Part shown: piece by piece, positions 62,806 through 64,000 of the stretch
Layout: each line of letters opens with the position of its first letter
Position numbering within the stretch: position 1 is the stretch's first letter
Assembly: GCF_019966595.1 (NCBI RefSeq)
Contig: NZ_JAINFJ010000002.1
Coordinates: forward strand, 455,330 to 519,329
DNA length: 64,000 nt
DNA from: Oricola indica
GTDB lineage: Bacteria > Pseudomonadota > Alphaproteobacteria > Rhizobiales > Rhizobiaceae
Reading direction: 5' to 3'
Translations under genes and position numbers: made by a program
The notes under the pieces: model-generated
Databases searched by the model: none
Seen by the model: only the letters and a program-made list of their open reading frames with translations
Told to the model about the DNA's origin: nothing

Positions 62806-63108
62806 ATGATGTTCACTGCCGGTCTCATCCACGCGCTCCCTCCCTCCGACCGTCGATGCTTCGATCGCAAGGAGGCCGCCAGCTATGTCTGCGTCAGCGT
62901 CGGCACCTTCGACCGGCTTGTCGAGAAAGGCGAATTGCCGGGACCGCTCTTGCTGCTCGGTCGCAAGGTTTGGGATAAGCGCTCCCTGGATCGCGCACTC
63001 GACGAGATGTCGGGATTGGAAACAGCTTCCGCGCCGGGCCAGGCATTTGCACCTATGACGACGGAAACGCCTCTCGACGTCTGGAGGCGCGCTAATGCCG
63101 AAAACTAA
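62806..63108 (+). CDS. AlpA/excisionase-like DNA-binding protein
   Basis: A 100-residue protein with a MerR-like HTH of the AlpA type (FDRKEAASYVCVSVGTFDRL, LVEKGELPGPLLLLGRKVW, then a C-terminal helix). It overlaps the integrase start by 14 bp. Likely controls integrase expression or excision direction. ATG at 62806 or 62809. Confidence 0.78.
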   Translation: MMFTAGLIHALPPSDRRCFDRKEAASYVCVSVGTFDRLVEKGELPGPLLLLGRKVWDKRSLDRALDEMSGLETASAPGQAFAPMTTETPLDVWRRANAEN

Positions 63109-64000
63109 GATACCCGGCGTAAACACCGTCAAGAAGCGCCTCGCTGACGGTTCAGTTCAACGCTATTACTACCACCGAGCCACCGGTCGACGGTTGAATG
63201 GCCAACCGGGATCAGTTGAGTTTCTTTCCGACTACGTGGCCGCCGAGAAGACCCTCACCGATCGCCACGCAGGAACTTTCAACAGTCTCATCAGGGACTA
63301 CACGCTGTCGCCAGAGTTCGAGAAACTGGCGGAGAGCACCCGCACGGAATATCGGCGGATGCTGACCAAGGCAGAAGCCAAGTTCGGGAATCTGCCAATC
63401 CCGGCCCTGGAGGATCCACGAGTGCGTCACGACTTCTTGACCTGGCGCGCGAGCGTATCCAGGGAGTCCGGCGATCGCGAGGCCGACAACCGGCTTTCCG
63501 TCATTTCCTCCATGCTTACCTGGGCGAGAGAGAACGGCCGAATTCTGCATAATCATGTCGCGGGATTTCGCCGCCTTCACAAAGCCGATCGCTCCGAACT
63601 GATCTGGCTGCCAAGCCATATCGAGGCATTCATGAAGGTCGCCCCGCTCGAATTGCAACGGGCTCTGATCCTCGCTCTGCATACGGGCCAGAGACAGGCC
63701 GATCTGTTGGGCTTGTCTTGGAACAACTACGATGGATCCACGATCTCGCTTCGCCAGGGAAAGACGAAACGCCGCGTTGATATCCCGTGCACGGCCGCCT
63801 TGCGGCGAATGCTCGATGGTCTCGACCGAGACACGAACCTGGTCCTGACAACTAAGACCAAGCTTCCCTGGAAGGCACGATATTTCAAGGCGCAATGGGA
63901 GTCCGCCACGAAGGCCGCCGGCATCAGCGGTCTGCATTTCCACGATCTTCGAGGAACTGCGATAACGATGCTCGCAGAGGCCGGCTGCTCTACACCTCAG
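63095..64000 (+). CDS. Tyrosine recombinase/integrase, 3' end outside the window
   Basis: 302 codons are visible. The N-terminal arm/SAM-like region is at about residues 60-165. The catalytic domain shows Arg200 (HTGQRQADLLGL), Lys223 (QGKTKRR) and HFHDLRGT with His283 and Arg286; the last His/Trp and Tyr boxes lie beyond 64000. ATG at 63095 overlaps the AlpA-like gene. This is the probable integrase for the tRNA-Arg att site at 35013. Confidence 0.9.
   Translation, partial: MPKTKIPGVNTVKKRLADGSVQRYYYHRATGRRLNGQPGSVEFLSDYVAAEKTLTDRHAGTFNSLIRDYTLSPEFEKLAESTRTEYRRMLTKAEAKFGNLPIPALEDPRVRHDFLTWRASVSRESGDREADNRLSVISSMLTWARENGRILHNHVAGFRRLHKADRSELIWLPSHIEAFMKVAPLELQRALILALHTGQRQADLLGLSWNNYDGSTISLRQGKTKRRVDIPCTAALRRMLDGLDRDTNLVLTTKTKLPWKARYFKAQWESATKAAGISGLHFHDLRGTAITMLAEAGCSTPQ

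Larger units (their letters stand above)
35013..64000. mobile_element. tRNA-Arg integrated genomic island (right end outside the window)
   Basis: The left limit is the tRNA-Arg fragment; a tyrosine recombinase with its AlpA-like gene lies at 62806-64000. The fragment's orientation predicts the intact minus-strand tRNA just right of the integrase. Between them are repair/defence-type genes, a denitrification module, an HUH-like gene, a broken hsd locus and a HEPN protein, all typical island cargo. The right boundary is not seen, and nested or composite elements cannot be excluded. Confidence 0.7.

Overview
The window reads as a high-GC alphaproteobacterial chromosome, most likely Hyphomicrobiales (Rhizobiales). 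This is inferred from gene types (atzE/G/H, IclR and GntR regulated solute operons, Rhizobiales-type nirK, pseudoazurin and nap) and from tightly overlapped ATGA operons. No rRNA or species marker is present, so the genus is left open.

Left part (1-34977), metabolic islands. (1) 2-10269: a nitrogen-scavenging cluster for biuret-type compounds. It has a BMP-type ABC importer (two permeases and a double ATPase; the binding protein is probably just left of the window), formamidase, biuret hydrolase (biuH), a second isochorismatase-fold hydrolase (possible triuret hydrolase), carboxybiuret hydrolase atzE with partner atzG, an atzH-like protein, a folate cyclo-ligase-like protein, a GntR/FCD regulator and a convergent allophanate hydrolase (atzF). 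(2) 10492-22558: an L-fucose-type deoxysugar pathway. One leftward operon carries a family-1 sugar ABC importer, a mandelate-racemase-like enzyme, a mutarotase, a Gfo/Idh/MocA oxidoreductase, a MaoC protein, an SDR, L-fuconate dehydratase and a FAH-family hydrolase. Divergent from it are an IclR regulator and a COG3618 lactonase. (3) 22665-34977: a CoA-linked acid pathway (CaiB/BaiF transferase, MaoC, a solute-binding-fold protein without signal peptide), a complete branched-chain-amino-acid-type ABC transporter, and a thiolase / acyl-CoA ligase / SDR operon. A 38-bp repeat with a palindromic core links modules 2 and 3 and suggests shared regulation.

Right part (35013-64000), a mobile island. 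A 53-bp 3' fragment of tRNA-Arg(ACG) on the minus strand marks the left edge. A tyrosine recombinase with an AlpA-like partner runs off the right edge, which is the geometry expected if the intact tRNA lies just beyond 64000. The island holds: (a) a defence-like zone with an SMC-type ATPase bearing a CPxC hook plus a small partner, a Rad50/Mre11-like pair, and an HTH / small ORF / GSU2403-type nucleotidyltransferase unit with repeated operators; (b) a partial denitrification module: Crp/Fnr regulator, pseudoazurin, napEFDABC, nirK-nirV, nnrS, nsrR and a group III truncated haemoglobin, with matching NnrR- and NsrR-type sites but no nor or nos genes here; (c) a recombination-prone right end with an SRAP protein, a GapR-like protein, an HUH-like protein, a deleted type I restriction locus (hsdM start joined to hsdR end), a HEPN-type protein and the integrase.

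The most novel-looking material is the SMC-hook pair, the HTH/nucleotidyltransferase unit and the extra enzymes inside the biuret cluster. All functional claims come from reading motifs and remembered family sequences; nothing was searched or computed.
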